From: Micromonospora sp. HM5-17
GTDB taxonomy: Bacteria > Actinomycetota > Actinomycetes > Mycobacteriales > Micromonosporaceae
Assembly (NCBI RefSeq): GCF_003762835.1
Contig: NZ_RJWA01000010.1
Coordinates: 1 to 64,000 of the forward strand
DNA length: 64,000 nucleotides
Direction of reading: 5' to 3'
Shown here: piece after piece, positions 8,589 to 21,277 of the stretch
How positions within the stretch are numbered: position 1 is the stretch's first letter
Layout of the letters: every line of letters begins with the position of its first letter
The notes under the pieces: model-generated
What the model was told of the DNA's origin: nothing
What the model saw: only the letters and a program-made list of their open reading frames with translations
Databases searched by the model: none
Program-made: the position numbers and the translations under genes

Positions 8589-9767
8589 ATGCGTTTACCC
8601 ACGTTGCGCCGGGCCCGGAGCGCGGAACCGGGCGTCATAGTCGGCACCGCGCGCCTCGATCGCCGGACGAAGCGCCTGGTCGGTCGGTTGCGCCCTGGCG
8701 ACATCGCGGTGATCGACCACGTCGACCTCGACCGGGTGGCGGCCGACTCCCTGGTGGCGGTCGGCGTCGCCGCCGTACTCAACGCCAAGCCCTCGGTCTC
8801 CGGCCGCTACCCCAACCTCGGGCCGGAGGTGCTGATCAAGGCCGGCATCCCCCTCATCGACGATCTCGGGGAGAGCATCTTCCAGCAGATCCGGGAGGGG
8901 GACACCGTCCGGATCGACGGCAACACCGTGCTCGTCGGCGACGAGCCGATCGGGCACGGCACCCGACAGGACGCCGAGTCGGTGGCCAAGGCGATGGCCG
9001 ACGCCCGGGAGGGGCTGTCGGTGCAGTTGGAGGCGTTCGCCGCCAACACGATGGAGTACCTCAAGCAGGAACGCGACCTGCTGCTCGACGGCGTCGGTGT
9101 GCCGGACATCGAGACTCCGATCCGGGGGCGGCACTGCCTGATCGTGGTCCGCGGCTACGACTACAAGGCCGACCTCGACGTGCTGCGCCCGTACATCCGG
9201 GAGTTCAAGCCGGTGCTGATCGGGGTTGACGGCGGGGCCGACGCGCTGGTCGAGGCGGGGTACACCCCCGACCTGATCATCGGCGACATGGACTCGGTCA
9301 CCGACGACGTGCTGCGCTGCGGCGCCGAGGTGATCGTGCACGCCTACCCGGACGGGCGCGCCCCCGGGCTGGCCCGGGTGAACAGCCTCGGGGTCAGCGC
9401 CCAGACCTTCCCGGCCGCGGCCACCAGCGAGGACCTGGCGATGTTGCTCGCCGACGGCAAGGGGGCCTCGCTGATCGTGGCGGTCGGCACCCACGCCACG
9501 CTCGTCGAGTTCCTCGACAAGGGCCGGGGCGGGATGGCCTCCACCTTCCTGACCCGGCTCAAGGTGGGCGGCAAGCTCGTCGACGCCAAGGGCGTGAGCC
9601 GGCTCTACCGGCAGAGCATCTCGGGGTCCTCCCTGCTGCTGCTGGTGCTCTCGGCGCTCGCGGCGATGGCCTCCGCCGTGGCGGTCTCCACCGTCGGCAA
9701 GGCGTACCTCGGCGTGGCCTCGGAGTGGTGGAACAATGTGGTGTTCCAACTTGGACAGCTCTTCTAG
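8589..9767 (+). CDS. steA: SteA-like cytokinetic-ring protein
   Basis: 392-residue protein with a thiamin-pyrophosphokinase-like catalytic fold in its centre (IGVDGGADALVEAGYTPDLI and GDMDSVTDDVL, residues about 210-240) and one transmembrane helix near the C-terminus (SGSSLLLLVLSALAAMASAV, about 346-370). This matches SteA, which in Corynebacterium works with SteB in the RipC-FtsEX daughter-cell separation pathway and was found through ethambutol sensitivity. The membrane topology and the adjacent steB support the call. Whether the kinase-like site is active is unknown. ATG at 8589 is chosen; ATG at 8580 is a close alternative. The 140 bases upstream contain a plausible TAAGTG -10 box. Confidence 0.85.
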   Translation: MRLPTLRRARSAEPGVIVGTARLDRRTKRLVGRLRPGDIAVIDHVDLDRVAADSLVAVGVAAVLNAKPSVSGRYPNLGPEVLIKAGIPLIDDLGESIFQQIREGDTVRIDGNTVLVGDEPIGHGTRQDAESVAKAMADAREGLSVQLEAFAANTMEYLKQERDLLLDGVGVPDIETPIRGRHCLIVVRGYDYKADLDVLRPYIREFKPVLIGVDGGADALVEAGYTPDLIIGDMDSVTDDVLRCGAEVIVHAYPDGRAPGLARVNSLGVSAQTFPAAATSEDLAMLLADGKGASLIVAVGTHATLVEFLDKGRGGMASTFLTRLKVGGKLVDAKGVSRLYRQSISGSSLLLLVLSALAAMASAVAVSTVGKAYLGVASEWWNNVVFQLGQLF

Positions 9768-9815
9768 CCCCCGGCCTGCGACGGTCGGGCCCCGATCGAT
9801 CAAGAGGCGCTGGTC

Positions 9816-10751
9816 GTGATCAACTTTCGGTACCACGTGGTGTCGCTCACCGCGGTGTTCCTGGCTCTGGCCATCGGTCTGGTGGTCGGCACCGCGGCCC
9901 TCAACGGGCCGGTCGCCGACTCGCTCAAGGACCGGGTCAACGCGTTGAGCAAGAGCAACGACCAGCTTCGGGACCAGGTCAACAGCATGGAGGCCGAACT
10001 CCAGCGCGAGGAGGACTTCGTCGCCGAGGCCGCGCCACACCTGCTGCGCGGCACGCTCACCGGCCGCCGGGTGCTGCTGCTGGTCCTGCCGAGCGGGCAG
10101 GAGCATGTCGACGGGGTCACCGAGATGATCCGCCAGACCGGTGCCACGATCACCGGACGAATCGACATCCAGGACCGGTTCCTCGAGCCGGCGGCGAACG
10201 TCGACCTGCTCGGCATGGCGGCCCGGGCGGCCCGCCCCACCATCCCGGACACGGAGCTGCCGAGCAGCCACGGGGTGGAGAAGTCCGCGGCGCTGCTCAC
10301 CAGCGCCCTGATCGACCGCCCCGAGGGGGGCTCGCCGGTCACCGACGTGGACCGGCGGGCGGTGCTGGAGGACTACAGCGAGGCGGGCTACCTGACCGTG
10401 CCCGAGCGGGTCACCGCCTCGGCCGAGGCGGTGGTGGTGGTCAGCGGACAGCCGTACGTCGACCGGGACGCGGCCGAGAAGGACGACTCGGTGGTCAAGC
10501 TGACCGAGCAGTTCGACAAGGCCGCGCTGACCGTGGTCGCCGGCAGCGGCAGCAGCGGCGGCAACCTCGTGGCCGAGGTCAGGCGCGACCCCGCGCTGTC
10601 CAAGACGATCTCCACGGTCGACAACGCCAACAACCCCGCCGGTCAGCTCGCCGCCGGTCTGGCGCTGGTGCAGCAGGTCACCCTCAAACGGGCCGGGGCG
10701 TACGGGGTCGGCGAGGGCGCCCAGTCGCTGCTGCCGGAGCTCCCCGAGTGA
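9816..10751 (+). CDS. steB: SteB-like / MctB-family membrane-anchored protein
   Basis: 311 residues. An N-terminal uncleaved signal anchor (residues about 9-28, VVSLTAVFLALAIGLVVGTA) is followed by a coiled coil (about 38-70) and an extracytoplasmic alpha/beta domain ending near residue 310. This is the family annotated as 'copper transporter' in actinobacteria after mycobacterial MctB; SteB of Corynebacterium, partner of SteA, belongs to it. Immediate linkage to steA favours the cell-separation role over metal transport. The GTG start lies 48 bases after steA. The stop overlaps the next gene (GTGA), tying this protein to the envelope-glycan genes downstream. Confidence 0.87.
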   Translation: MINFRYHVVSLTAVFLALAIGLVVGTAALNGPVADSLKDRVNALSKSNDQLRDQVNSMEAELQREEDFVAEAAPHLLRGTLTGRRVLLLVLPSGQEHVDGVTEMIRQTGATITGRIDIQDRFLEPAANVDLLGMAARAARPTIPDTELPSSHGVEKSAALLTSALIDRPEGGSPVTDVDRRAVLEDYSEAGYLTVPERVTASAEAVVVVSGQPYVDRDAAEKDDSVVKLTEQFDKAALTVVAGSGSSGGNLVAEVRRDPALSKTISTVDNANNPAGQLAAGLALVQQVTLKRAGAYGVGEGAQSLLPELPE

Positions 10752-11623
10752 GCGCCCGGGACAGGGCGGCGCGGCGGCGTGCCTTCGGTGTCGGCGCGGC
10801 GGTGGCCGGCGCGGCGCTGCGCGCGGTCTCGGCCGGCCCCTGGGCCCCCGCGCTGGAGCGGACGAACTTCCGGGGCCGTACCGTCACCCTGGCCGCCGGA
10901 CCGGCCCTCTCCGCCGCCGCGGCGGTCGGCGCCGCCGCCGGCGCGCCAAGCCGTCGCACCGCGGCCGCCGCCCTGGTCGCCGGCCTCTCCGCCGGCGCCG
11001 TCGGGCTCTACGACGACGTGGTCGGCGCCCGGCCCGAGCAGAAGGCCGCGAAGGGCTTTGCCGGGCACCTGGCGGCGCTGCGGCGGGGCCGGGTCACCAG
11101 CGGCCTCGTCAAGATCGCCGGTGTTGGCGCGGCCGGGCTCGCCGCCGCCGCGCTGCTGGCCGGTGATCCCGCCGTCCGGGCCCATCCCCGGCGCCGCCGG
11201 GCCGGCCGCGCCGCCGGCCTCGTCGACGTGCTGCTCGGCGCGGGGGTCGTCGCCGGTACCGCGAACCTGGTCAACCTGCTCGACCTGCGCCCGGGCCGGG
11301 CGCTGAAGGCCGGCGCTCTGCTCGGCGCCCCGCTGCTGCCCGGTCCGGCCGGTGGACTCGCCGCCGGGCCCCTCGGCGCCGCCGCCGCGCTCCTCCCCGC
11401 CGACCTCGACGAGCGGGTCATGCTCGGCGACAGCGGGGCCAACGCCCTCGGCGCCCTGCTCGGCGTGGCGCTGGCCGCGCGGACCGGGCCGGTGGGGCGG
11501 GCCGCCCTGCTGACCGGGATCGCCGCGCTCACCGCCGCCAGCGAGAAGGTCAGCTTCACCCAGGTGATCCAGCAGACCCGGGGGCTGCGCGAGCTTGACG
11601 CGCTGGGTCGGCGACACTCCTGA
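10748..11623 (+). CDS. MraY/WecA-type membrane glycosyltransferase (GT4 phosphoglycosyl transferase)
   Basis: 291-residue polytopic membrane protein. Family signatures are a DDVVGA motif after an early membrane helix (about residues 90-95), KGFAGHL and RVTSGLVK in the next cytoplasmic loop, NLVNLLDLRPGRALK near residue 175, and LGDSGANALGALLG near residue 230. These match the Asp and Asn residues of polyprenyl-phosphate:sugar-1-phosphate transferases such as MraY and WecA. It is shorter and more Ala-rich than MraY, so it is probably an accessory relative using undecaprenyl phosphate. The GTG start overlaps steB. Neighbours (MurJ-like flippase, GT4 enzyme) suggest one lipid-linked glycan pathway. 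Confidence 0.8.
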   Translation: MSARDRAARRRAFGVGAAVAGAALRAVSAGPWAPALERTNFRGRTVTLAAGPALSAAAAVGAAAGAPSRRTAAAALVAGLSAGAVGLYDDVVGARPEQKAAKGFAGHLAALRRGRVTSGLVKIAGVGAAGLAAAALLAGDPAVRAHPRRRRAGRAAGLVDVLLGAGVVAGTANLVNLLDLRPGRALKAGALLGAPLLPGPAGGLAAGPLGAAAALLPADLDERVMLGDSGANALGALLGVALAARTGPVGRAALLTGIAALTAASEKVSFTQVIQQTRGLRELDALGRRHS

Positions 11624-11624
11624 C

Positions 11625-13304
11625 GTGACAACGCCGGCCCCCCTCGTCGGCGCCGGTCGGGTCGCCGGCGCCGCGGCGCTGATCGCCGTCCTCACCGTGG
11701 CCAGCCGGTTGGCCGGGTTCGGGCGTACCGCCGTCTTCACCTGGGTGATGGGGGAGAACAGCGACCTCGGCGGCATGTACGTCGTCGCGAACACCGTCCC
11801 GAACATCATCTTCGAGATCGTCGCCGGCGGGGCGCTGGCCAGTCTCGTCGTACCGCTGCTGGCCGGCGCGGTCGCGGCCGGTGACCGGGCGGCGGTCTCG
11901 GCGACCACCGGCGCCCTGCTCGGCTGGACGCTGGCCCTGCTGGTCCCGCTCGCCGTCGTGGTCGCGCTCGGCGCCGAGCCGATCATCGGACTGGTCTCCG
12001 AGGGGCGCTCCGCCGCCGAGGTCGAGGCCGGGGCGCGGATGCTGCGGATCTTCGCACCGCAGCTGCCGCTGTACGGGATCGGCATCGTCCTGACCGGCGT
12101 GCTGCAGTCGTACCGGCGGTTCGCCTGGCCGGTCATCGCCCCGCTGCTCTCCAGCGTCACGGTGATCGGGGTCTACCTCGCGTTCGCCGCCGTCGAGGGG
12201 GTGCATCCGCGGATCGCCGAGGTCGGACGGGGTGGCGAGCTGATCCTCTCCGGCGGCACCACCCTCGGCGTGATGGTGCTCTCGCTGTCGCTGCTCATCC
12301 CGCTGCGCCGGCTCCGGCTGCGGATCCGGCCCGGCTGGCGGTTCCCGGCCGACGCCCGGGCCAGGGTCGGTGGGCTCGCCCTGGCCGGGGCTGCCACGGT
12401 GGGTGCCCAGCAGGTCGCCCTGGTGGTGAGTCTGCACCAGGTCACCGGCGGCCCGACCGGTGCGCCGGTCGTCTTCAACCTGGCCCAGACGGTCTACCTG
12501 CTGCCCTGGGCGGTGCTGGCGGTGCCGCTGGCCGTGGCGGCGTACCCCACCCTCGCCGCCGCGTCCGCCACCGGCGACGTCGACACGTACCGCGACACCC
12601 TGGCCCCGACCGCCCGCCGGGTGCTGCTGTTCAGCTGCCTCGGTGCCGCCGCGCTGGTCGGCACCGCCGGGCCCGTGGCCCGGTTCTTCTGGCCCGGCAG
12701 CGGCCCGACCGCCGCCGCGGCGGTCGCCGGCTTCGCCCCGGGGCTGCTCGGGTACGGCCTGCTCGCGATCCTGACCCGGGCCCTGTACGCCCGCACCGCC
12801 GCCGGCCCGGCGACCCTCGCCACCGTCACCGGTTGGCTCCTCGTACCGCTCGCCGCCGTCGCGCTCGCCACCGTCCTCCCGGTCGAGTACCGGGTCCTCG
12901 CGGTCGGCCTGGCGAACTCGCTCGGCATGCTGGTGACAGGGGTCCTGCTGGTGGTGGCCGTGACCCGCGCCGCGGGCCGCGCCGCGCTGTCCGGACTGGG
13001 CCGGGCGGCGCTGACCGGCCTCCTCGCCGCGTCGGTCGCGGCGGCGGCCGGTGCGGCGCTGGCGCACGGGCTGGCCGGTGTCGTCGACGGCACCCCGGCG
13101 AGAGCCGCCGCGCTGCTTCAGGGCATGCTGTCCGGAGTCGCCGTCGGCGTGGTCTTCGTCGCGATCGCGTATCCGCTGGATCGGTCCGACGTACGCCCGC
13201 TGCTGGCCTCGGTCCGGAGTCGGCTGCTCGGGTCGGCGCGCCGGGGTCGGCCCGGCGCGACGGATCCGGAGGAGGACGAGGAGAGGGAACGGGGGACGCG
13301 GTGA
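11625..13304 (+). CDS. MurJ/MviN-like lipid flippase
   Basis: 559 residues with about fourteen predicted transmembrane helices, typical of the MOP-superfamily MurJ/MviN flippases that move undecaprenyl-linked intermediates outward. Characteristic parts are the first helix with ASRLAGFGRTAVFTWVMG, and Arg/Glu-bearing loops early in the protein. The C-terminal tail is charged and cytoplasmic. GTG at 11625 starts one base after the previous stop; an upstream ATG at 11595 inside the previous gene is unlikely. The genome probably has another MurJ near the replication origin, so this may be a paralogue dedicated to the glycan made by its neighbours; that is inference. The stop overlaps the next glycosyltransferase (GTGA). 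Confidence 0.82.
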   Translation: MTTPAPLVGAGRVAGAAALIAVLTVASRLAGFGRTAVFTWVMGENSDLGGMYVVANTVPNIIFEIVAGGALASLVVPLLAGAVAAGDRAAVSATTGALLGWTLALLVPLAVVVALGAEPIIGLVSEGRSAAEVEAGARMLRIFAPQLPLYGIGIVLTGVLQSYRRFAWPVIAPLLSSVTVIGVYLAFAAVEGVHPRIAEVGRGGELILSGGTTLGVMVLSLSLLIPLRRLRLRIRPGWRFPADARARVGGLALAGAATVGAQQVALVVSLHQVTGGPTGAPVVFNLAQTVYLLPWAVLAVPLAVAAYPTLAAASATGDVDTYRDTLAPTARRVLLFSCLGAAALVGTAGPVARFFWPGSGPTAAAAVAGFAPGLLGYGLLAILTRALYARTAAGPATLATVTGWLLVPLAAVALATVLPVEYRVLAVGLANSLGMLVTGVLLVVAVTRAAGRAALSGLGRAALTGLLAASVAAAAGAALAHGLAGVVDGTPARAAALLQGMLSGVAVGVVFVAIAYPLDRSDVRPLLASVRSRLLGSARRGRPGATDPEEDEERERGTR

Positions 13305-14479
13305 GCACCGGAACAGCCGTTGACTGGGCCGGTTCGGTCGTCCTGCTGACCGGCTCCAGCACCGGTGGCATCGGGCAGCACATCGTCTCGCTGGCCCGGG
13401 GGCTGGTCGCCGGCGGCGCCTCGGTCACCGTCTGCGGCCCGGCCGCCACCGGGGAGCAGTTCGACTTCACCGCCACCGGTGCCCTGTTCGTCCCGGTCGA
13501 GATCCCGGCCAACCCGACCCCGGCCGACGCCCGGGCCGTCGCCGCGCTGCGCCGGGTGCTCGCCGGGCCGGTCGACGTGGTGCACGCGCACGGCCTGCGG
13601 GCGGGGCTGGTGGCGGTGCTGGCCCGACCGGCGCCACCGGTCGTGGTCACCTGGCACAACTCGGTACTCGCCACCGGCCTACGCGGACGGGTCTCCCGAC
13701 TCGTCGAGCGGGTCGTCGCCCGCCGGGCCCGGGTCACCCTGGGGGCCTCGGCCGACCTGGTCGCGCGGGCCCGCGCCGTCGGCGCCCCGGACGCCCGGCT
13801 CGTCCCGGTGGCCGCGCCGGCCCTGCCGCCGCCCCGGCGGAGCCGGGCCGCGGTCCGGGCCGAGTTCGGCGTCGCGCCCGGACAGCCACTGATCCTCTCG
13901 GTCGGCCGCCTGCATCCGCAGAAGCGGTACGACATCCTGGTCGACGCCGCCGCACGCTGGCGGGACCTCGACCCGGTGCCGGTGGTGGTCGTCGCCGGCA
14001 GTGGGCCGAGCTACCGGGAGCTCGCCGCCCGGATCTCCACCGCCCGGGCCCCGGTCACCCTGCTCGGGCACCGCACCGACGTGGCCGACCTGCTCGGCGC
14101 GGCCGATCTCGCGGTGGTGACCAGCGACTGGGAGGCCCGGCAGCTCTTCGCCCAGGAGGCGCTGCGGGCCGGCGTACCGCTGGTCGCGACCGCTGTCGGC
14201 GGGCTTCCCGACCTGGTGGGGGAGGCGGCGGTGCTGGTGCCGCCGGGCGACGCGACCGCGGTCGACGAGGCGGTACGCGCACTCCTCGGTGACGCCGACC
14301 GCCGCGCCGCGCTGGCCCGGCTCGCGGTCGCGCAGGCGGCGCGGTGGCCGACCGAGGCGGACACCGTGGCCGCCGTGGCGGCGCTCTACGCCGAACTCGC
14401 CCCGGCCCGGAAGGGCGGGCCGTCCGGCAACTCCGCCACCCGTGGCGGGACGACCGACCCGGCGGCGGGGCAGGCCTGA
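13301..14479 (+). CDS. GT4-family glycosyltransferase (GT-B fold)
   Basis: 392-residue cytoplasmic glycosyltransferase. The N-terminal Rossmann domain contains a Gly-rich TGSSTGGIGQHI loop (about residues 16-27) and VVHAHGLRAG; the C-terminal domain begins at ILSVGRLHPQKRYDIL (about residue 197), the usual hinge of GT4 enzymes, and includes the Glu-rich nucleotide-sugar site segment DWEARQLFAQEALRAGVPLVAT. Donor and acceptor cannot be told. It overlaps the flippase upstream and the membrane protein downstream by one to four bases, so the four genes from 10748 on are almost certainly one operon with steA and steB. Confidence 0.87.
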   Translation: MSTGTAVDWAGSVVLLTGSSTGGIGQHIVSLARGLVAGGASVTVCGPAATGEQFDFTATGALFVPVEIPANPTPADARAVAALRRVLAGPVDVVHAHGLRAGLVAVLARPAPPVVVTWHNSVLATGLRGRVSRLVERVVARRARVTLGASADLVARARAVGAPDARLVPVAAPALPPPRRSRAAVRAEFGVAPGQPLILSVGRLHPQKRYDILVDAAARWRDLDPVPVVVVAGSGPSYRELAARISTARAPVTLLGHRTDVADLLGAADLAVVTSDWEARQLFAQEALRAGVPLVATAVGGLPDLVGEAAVLVPPGDATAVDEAVRALLGDADRRAALARLAVAQAARWPTEADTVAAVAALYAELAPARKGGPSGNSATRGGTTDPAAGQA

Positions 14480-16893
14480 TGCTGCCCTCCGAACCCGTCC
14501 GGTCCGGCCCGCCGGTGTCGTCCTCCGCACGGGCCGCCGTACCGCTGTCGTCGGCGCCGTCGTCCGCGCCGTTTCCGGTGTCGTCGGCCTGGCCGCCGGT
14601 CGCGGCGCTGGCGTCCGTGCTGCGGCGGTCCGTGCCACGCTGGCTGGCCGGCGTGGCGGTGTCGCCGCACCGGGGGCGCGCGGGGCGCGGCGGGTCCGGC
14701 CCGCCACGCCGGCGTCCCGGACGGTTCCGGCTCGCCACCCTCGGGCCGACGCTGGGCCGGCTGGTCCCGGTGCTGCTGACCGTGGTGGTGGCCGCCCTCG
14801 GGTTCGCCGCCCTGGTCGTCCGACCAGCCGCCGGCGCGCCCGAGAAGACCGCCGACTACGTCGTCCTGGCCGGTGTACCGGGACTGCGCTGGGAGGACGT
14901 GAGCCCGGAGACCACGCCCACGCTGTGGCGGCTGGCCGAGGGCGGCGCGATCGGCTCCCTGTCGGTCCGGTCGGCGCGCCAGCCGACGTGTCCGATCGAC
15001 GGGTGGCAGACCCTCGGCGCCGGCAACTTCGCGGCCTGGGACGGTGAGGCCGTACCGGCCACGTGCCCGCCCCTCGACGTCACCATCGAACGACCGGATT
15101 CGATCAGCGCCAACCTGCCCGATCAGCGGACCACGGTCAGTTACAACCAGGTGACGCTGCGATGGGGGACGGTGCCCGGGGCACTGGCCGAGTCGGTCCG
15201 CTGCACGGTCGCGGTCGGGCCGGGGGCCGCCGTCGCCGCGGCGCGGCCCTTCGGGCGGGTGGACCGGTACGCGGAGGAGCTACCCCCGGACCCCCGCGAC
15301 CTTCTCGCCTCCTGTGTGCTCAGCATCATCGACCTGGGTACCGTCGCCGGCGAAGACCCGGACGTCCGGGCGGCCGCCGCGCGGCGCGCCGACGCCACCC
15401 TCGCCCGGGTGCTGGCGGCCCGGCCCGAGCGGTCCCTGGTGCTGGTCGCCGGGATCGCCGACACCGACCGCTCGTCACGGCTGCACGTCGTGGTGGCGGA
15501 CGGGCCCGGCTGGGAGCGGGGTTGGCTGACCTCGCGCAGCACCGGGCGGGAGGGCTACCTCCAACTGGTCGACCTGGCGCCGACCGCGCTGGCCGCGCTC
15601 GGACGACCGGCGCCGGACCAGCTCTTCACCGGCCGACCGGCCATCGTGGTCGAGGGCCGGCCAGCCGACCTGCCCGAGGCGCTCGCCGTGCCGTCGGACG
15701 CCGACCGGGAGGCCCGGGCGCAGCAGCGGGTGGCCCGCTGGTTCTTCACGCTCCTGGCCGGCCTGCAGGTCCTGCTCGCGGTGGCGGTGGTGCCGCTGCT
15801 GCGCCGGGCGCGTCGCCACGCCGGGCCGGGCGGTCCGGCCCCGGCGCCCCGGCGGGTGGTCGCGACGGTCGAGGTGCTGCTCATCGCGGCGGCGCTCGCG
15901 ATTCCCACCGCCCTGGTGGCCGACGTGGTCCCGTGGTGGCGGGGCGAGCACGCCGGTGTCTACTTCGCGCTGGTCACGGTCGTTCTGCTCGCGGCGGCCA
16001 CCGCCGGGGTCCGGCTGGCCCGGGCGTACGGGCGGACCCTCTGGCCGCTGGGGAGCGTGGCCGCGCTCGCCGCACTCGTCGTCGCCGTCGACGTGATCAC
16101 GGGCGCCCGGCTTCAGCTCAACGGGGTTATCGGCTATTCGGCCCTGGAGGGCGGTCGCTACGCGGGCCTCGGGGTGGTCGCGCTCGGCGTCTTCGTCGCG
16201 GGCAGCCTGCTCACCGCCGGATGGCTCGCCCAGCGGGTGCGTCGGGAGTGGCGTCCGGCGGTGGTCGTGCTGGTCGGTGCCGTCGGGGTGATCATCGTCG
16301 GCAGTCCCTACCTGGGCGGCGATCCGGTGGGCGCGATCGCGTTGACCGCCGGGGTCAGCGTCGCGGCCGCGATCAGCACCGGCGGTTGGCTCACCCCGGG
16401 ACGGCTGGCCTCGGCCACGGTCGCCGGTCTGGCGGTGGCGATCGGGTTCGCCGTACTCGACCTGCGCCAGCCGCCGGACCAGCGGGGCAGCATCGGACGG
16501 TTCCTCGCCGCCTTCGGTGACGGCACCAGCGGCCTTGCCGTGCACCGGTCCAGTGCCGCCAACCTGGCGGCGCTGGTCGGCAGTCCGTTGACCGTGCTGG
16601 CCGTGGTCGGTGCGGTGCTGGTGTGGTTCGCCCTGCTCCGGCCATGGGGCGGGCTGAAGCGCCTCTTCGGGATCTACCCGGCGATCCGGGCCGGGATGGT
16701 CGGGATCACCGTCGCCGCCCTGCTCGGCGGGGTGCTCGGCGGCTCCGCGCTCAACGTGGCCGGAGCGGCGGCCGCCCTGGCGGTGCCGATGGCGGCCCTG
16801 GCCGCCCTGCGGGTCCTCGATCATGCCGCCGACCGGACCATGCCGCCGGCCGTACCGTGGCCGGAGGACCCGGCCGGCATGTCGACCCGCTGA
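14479..16893 (+). CDS. Large multispanning membrane protein with alkaline-phosphatase-like outer domain
   Basis: 804 residues. The first 90 are Pro/Ser/Arg-rich and cytoplasmic. One helix follows (about 94-115), then an extracytoplasmic domain (about 125-415) with features of the alkaline phosphatase/sulfatase fold (VVLAGVPGLRWEDVSPETTPTL near its start, VDLAPTALAALG near its end). The remainder (430-790) holds roughly ten membrane helices. Such fusions occur next to envelope glycosyltransferases in Micromonosporaceae. A role in modifying or cleaving a lipid-linked phosphate is possible, but the classical metal ligands cannot be assigned with confidence. The ATG shares its first base with the preceding stop. 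Confidence 0.8.
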   Translation: MLPSEPVRSGPPVSSSARAAVPLSSAPSSAPFPVSSAWPPVAALASVLRRSVPRWLAGVAVSPHRGRAGRGGSGPPRRRPGRFRLATLGPTLGRLVPVLLTVVVAALGFAALVVRPAAGAPEKTADYVVLAGVPGLRWEDVSPETTPTLWRLAEGGAIGSLSVRSARQPTCPIDGWQTLGAGNFAAWDGEAVPATCPPLDVTIERPDSISANLPDQRTTVSYNQVTLRWGTVPGALAESVRCTVAVGPGAAVAAARPFGRVDRYAEELPPDPRDLLASCVLSIIDLGTVAGEDPDVRAAAARRADATLARVLAARPERSLVLVAGIADTDRSSRLHVVVADGPGWERGWLTSRSTGREGYLQLVDLAPTALAALGRPAPDQLFTGRPAIVVEGRPADLPEALAVPSDADREARAQQRVARWFFTLLAGLQVLLAVAVVPLLRRARRHAGPGGPAPAPRRVVATVEVLLIAAALAIPTALVADVVPWWRGEHAGVYFALVTVVLLAAATAGVRLARAYGRTLWPLGSVAALAALVVAVDVITGARLQLNGVIGYSALEGGRYAGLGVVALGVFVAGSLLTAGWLAQRVRREWRPAVVVLVGAVGVIIVGSPYLGGDPVGAIALTAGVSVAAAISTGGWLTPGRLASATVAGLAVAIGFAVLDLRQPPDQRGSIGRFLAAFGDGTSGLAVHRSSAANLAALVGSPLTVLAVVGAVLVWFALLRPWGGLKRLFGIYPAIRAGMVGITVAALLGGVLGGSALNVAGAAAALAVPMAALAALRVLDHAADRTMPPAVPWPEDPAGMSTR

Positions 16894-19758
<2,865 letters not shown>

Positions 19759-20067
19759 CCGCTGGCCCGCCGGCCGGGGGCGGTGACCCTCCGCTGTCGC
19801 GGCGGCGCCCGGTGGGGACCCGGCTCGGGACACCGCCACCGGGACGGGCCACCCTCCGACAGGGCGGGTTGGGCACCGGGCCATCCGCCGACGGGACACG
19901 TCCACAGCGGCTGACACACCGTCAAGACTGGTGGTTACCCCCTGTCACAATGCGGGCTGCCCGGATCGGGGCCCGGCCCTAGACTTCCGCGCACGGGACG
20001 GTTGGACGGCGGCGGCAACGGGGCCGCCCCGCCGGGCCGGTGATCCCGGAGAGAGGGTGTCTGCATC
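19759..20067. other. Intergenic region upstream of ald
   Basis: About 310 bases with no supportable gene. It probably contains the ald promoter; CCTAGACT at 19978-19985 is a possible -10 region but no matching -35 box is clear. A GAGAGAGGGTG purine run just before the ald start supplies the ribosome binding site. No clear terminator was seen after the Nudix gene. Confidence 0.35.
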
Positions 20068-21183
20068 GTGAAGGTCGGAATTCCGCGCGAGGTCAAGAAC
20101 CGCGAGTACCGGGTGGCGATCACCCCGGCGGGAGTGCACGAGTTCGTCCGGGCCGGCCACGAGGTGTTCGTGGAGACCGGTGCCGGCGCCGGATCGTCGA
20201 TCAGCGACGAGGAGTTCGCCGCGGCCGGAGGCACGATCCTGCCCACCGCCGACGACGTGTGGGGCACCGCCGAGCTGATCCTGAAGGTGAAGGAGCCGGT
20301 GGCCGAGGAGTACCACCGGATGCGCGAGGGGCAGGTGCTCTTCACCTACCTGCACCTGGCCGCCTCCAAGGCCTGCACCGATGCGCTGTTGGACCGGAAG
20401 GTCACCGGCATCGCGTACGAGACCGTCGAACTGCCCGACCGGTCGCTGCCGCTGCTCGCCCCGATGTCCGAGGTCGCCGGCCGGCTCGCCCCGCAGGTCG
20501 GGGCGTACCACCTGATGCGCAGCGGCGGCGGGCGCGGTGTGCTGATGGGCGGCGTCTCCGGGGTCTACGCGGCCAAGACGGTCGTGATCGGCGCCGGTGT
20601 CGCCGGCCGGAACGCGGCGGCGATCGCGCTTGGTCTTCAGGCCGAGGTGCTGCTGCTGGACCGGGCGGTCAGCCAGCTTCGCCAGGCCGACGCCATCTAC
20701 CGGGGACACCTGCAGACCGTGGCGTCGAACACCTACGAGATCGAACGGGCGGTGCTCGACGCCGACCTGGTGATCGGGGCCGTGCTGGTGCCCGGGGCCA
20801 AGGCGCCGACGCTGATCACCAACGAACTCGTCTCCCAGATGAAGCCCGGCAGCGTCCTGGTCGACATCTCGATCGACCAGGGCGGCTGCTTCGAGGACTC
20901 CCGCCCGACCACCCACGACGACCCGGTCTACCCGGTGCACAACTCGCTGTTCTACTGCGTGGCGAACATGCCCGGAGCGGTCCCGCACACCAGCACGTAC
21001 GCCCTGACCAACGTCACCCTCCCCTACGCGCTGGAGCTGGCCAACCACGGCTGGCGCGAGGCGCTGCGGCGGGACCCGGCGCTCGCGCTCGGCCTCAACA
21101 CCTATGCCGGTCACGTCACCTACGGTCCGGTCGCGGAGGCGCACGGGATGTCGACCCTGCCACTGGCCGAGGTCCTGGGATGA
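20068..21183 (+). CDS. ald: Alanine dehydrogenase
   Basis: 371-residue NAD-dependent L-alanine dehydrogenase interconverting alanine and pyruvate plus ammonia. The N-terminus [20 protein letters not shown] (read from GTG) is the family signature, with catalytic Lys and His in [12 protein letters not shown] and LFTYLHLA. The NAD-binding Rossmann motif [13 protein letters not shown] lies near residue 171. The C-terminal segment [23 protein letters not shown] is also diagnostic. GTG at 20068 follows GAGAGAGGGTG. Full length for the family. The gene is followed by xerD but is probably transcribed from its own promoter. Confidence 0.96.
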   Translation: MKVGIPREVKNREYRVAITPAGVHEFVRAGHEVFVETGAGAGSSISDEEFAAAGGTILPTADDVWGTAELILKVKEPVAEEYHRMREGQVLFTYLHLAASKACTDALLDRKVTGIAYETVELPDRSLPLLAPMSEVAGRLAPQVGAYHLMRSGGGRGVLMGGVSGVYAAKTVVIGAGVAGRNAAAIALGLQAEVLLLDRAVSQLRQADAIYRGHLQTVASNTYEIERAVLDADLVIGAVLVPGAKAPTLITNELVSQMKPGSVLVDISIDQGGCFEDSRPTTHDDPVYPVHNSLFYCVANMPGAVPHTSTYALTNVTLPYALELANHGWREALRRDPALALGLNTYAGHVTYGPVAEAHGMSTLPLAEVLG

Positions 21184-21277
21184 GCCCGGCCGCGGCCTGG
21201 CGAACGGGGGCGGTGCGCTGACCGGGCGGCCGCACCCGGCCGGGAACGGCGGGCCGTCCCCGGCCGCCGCCGCGCCG

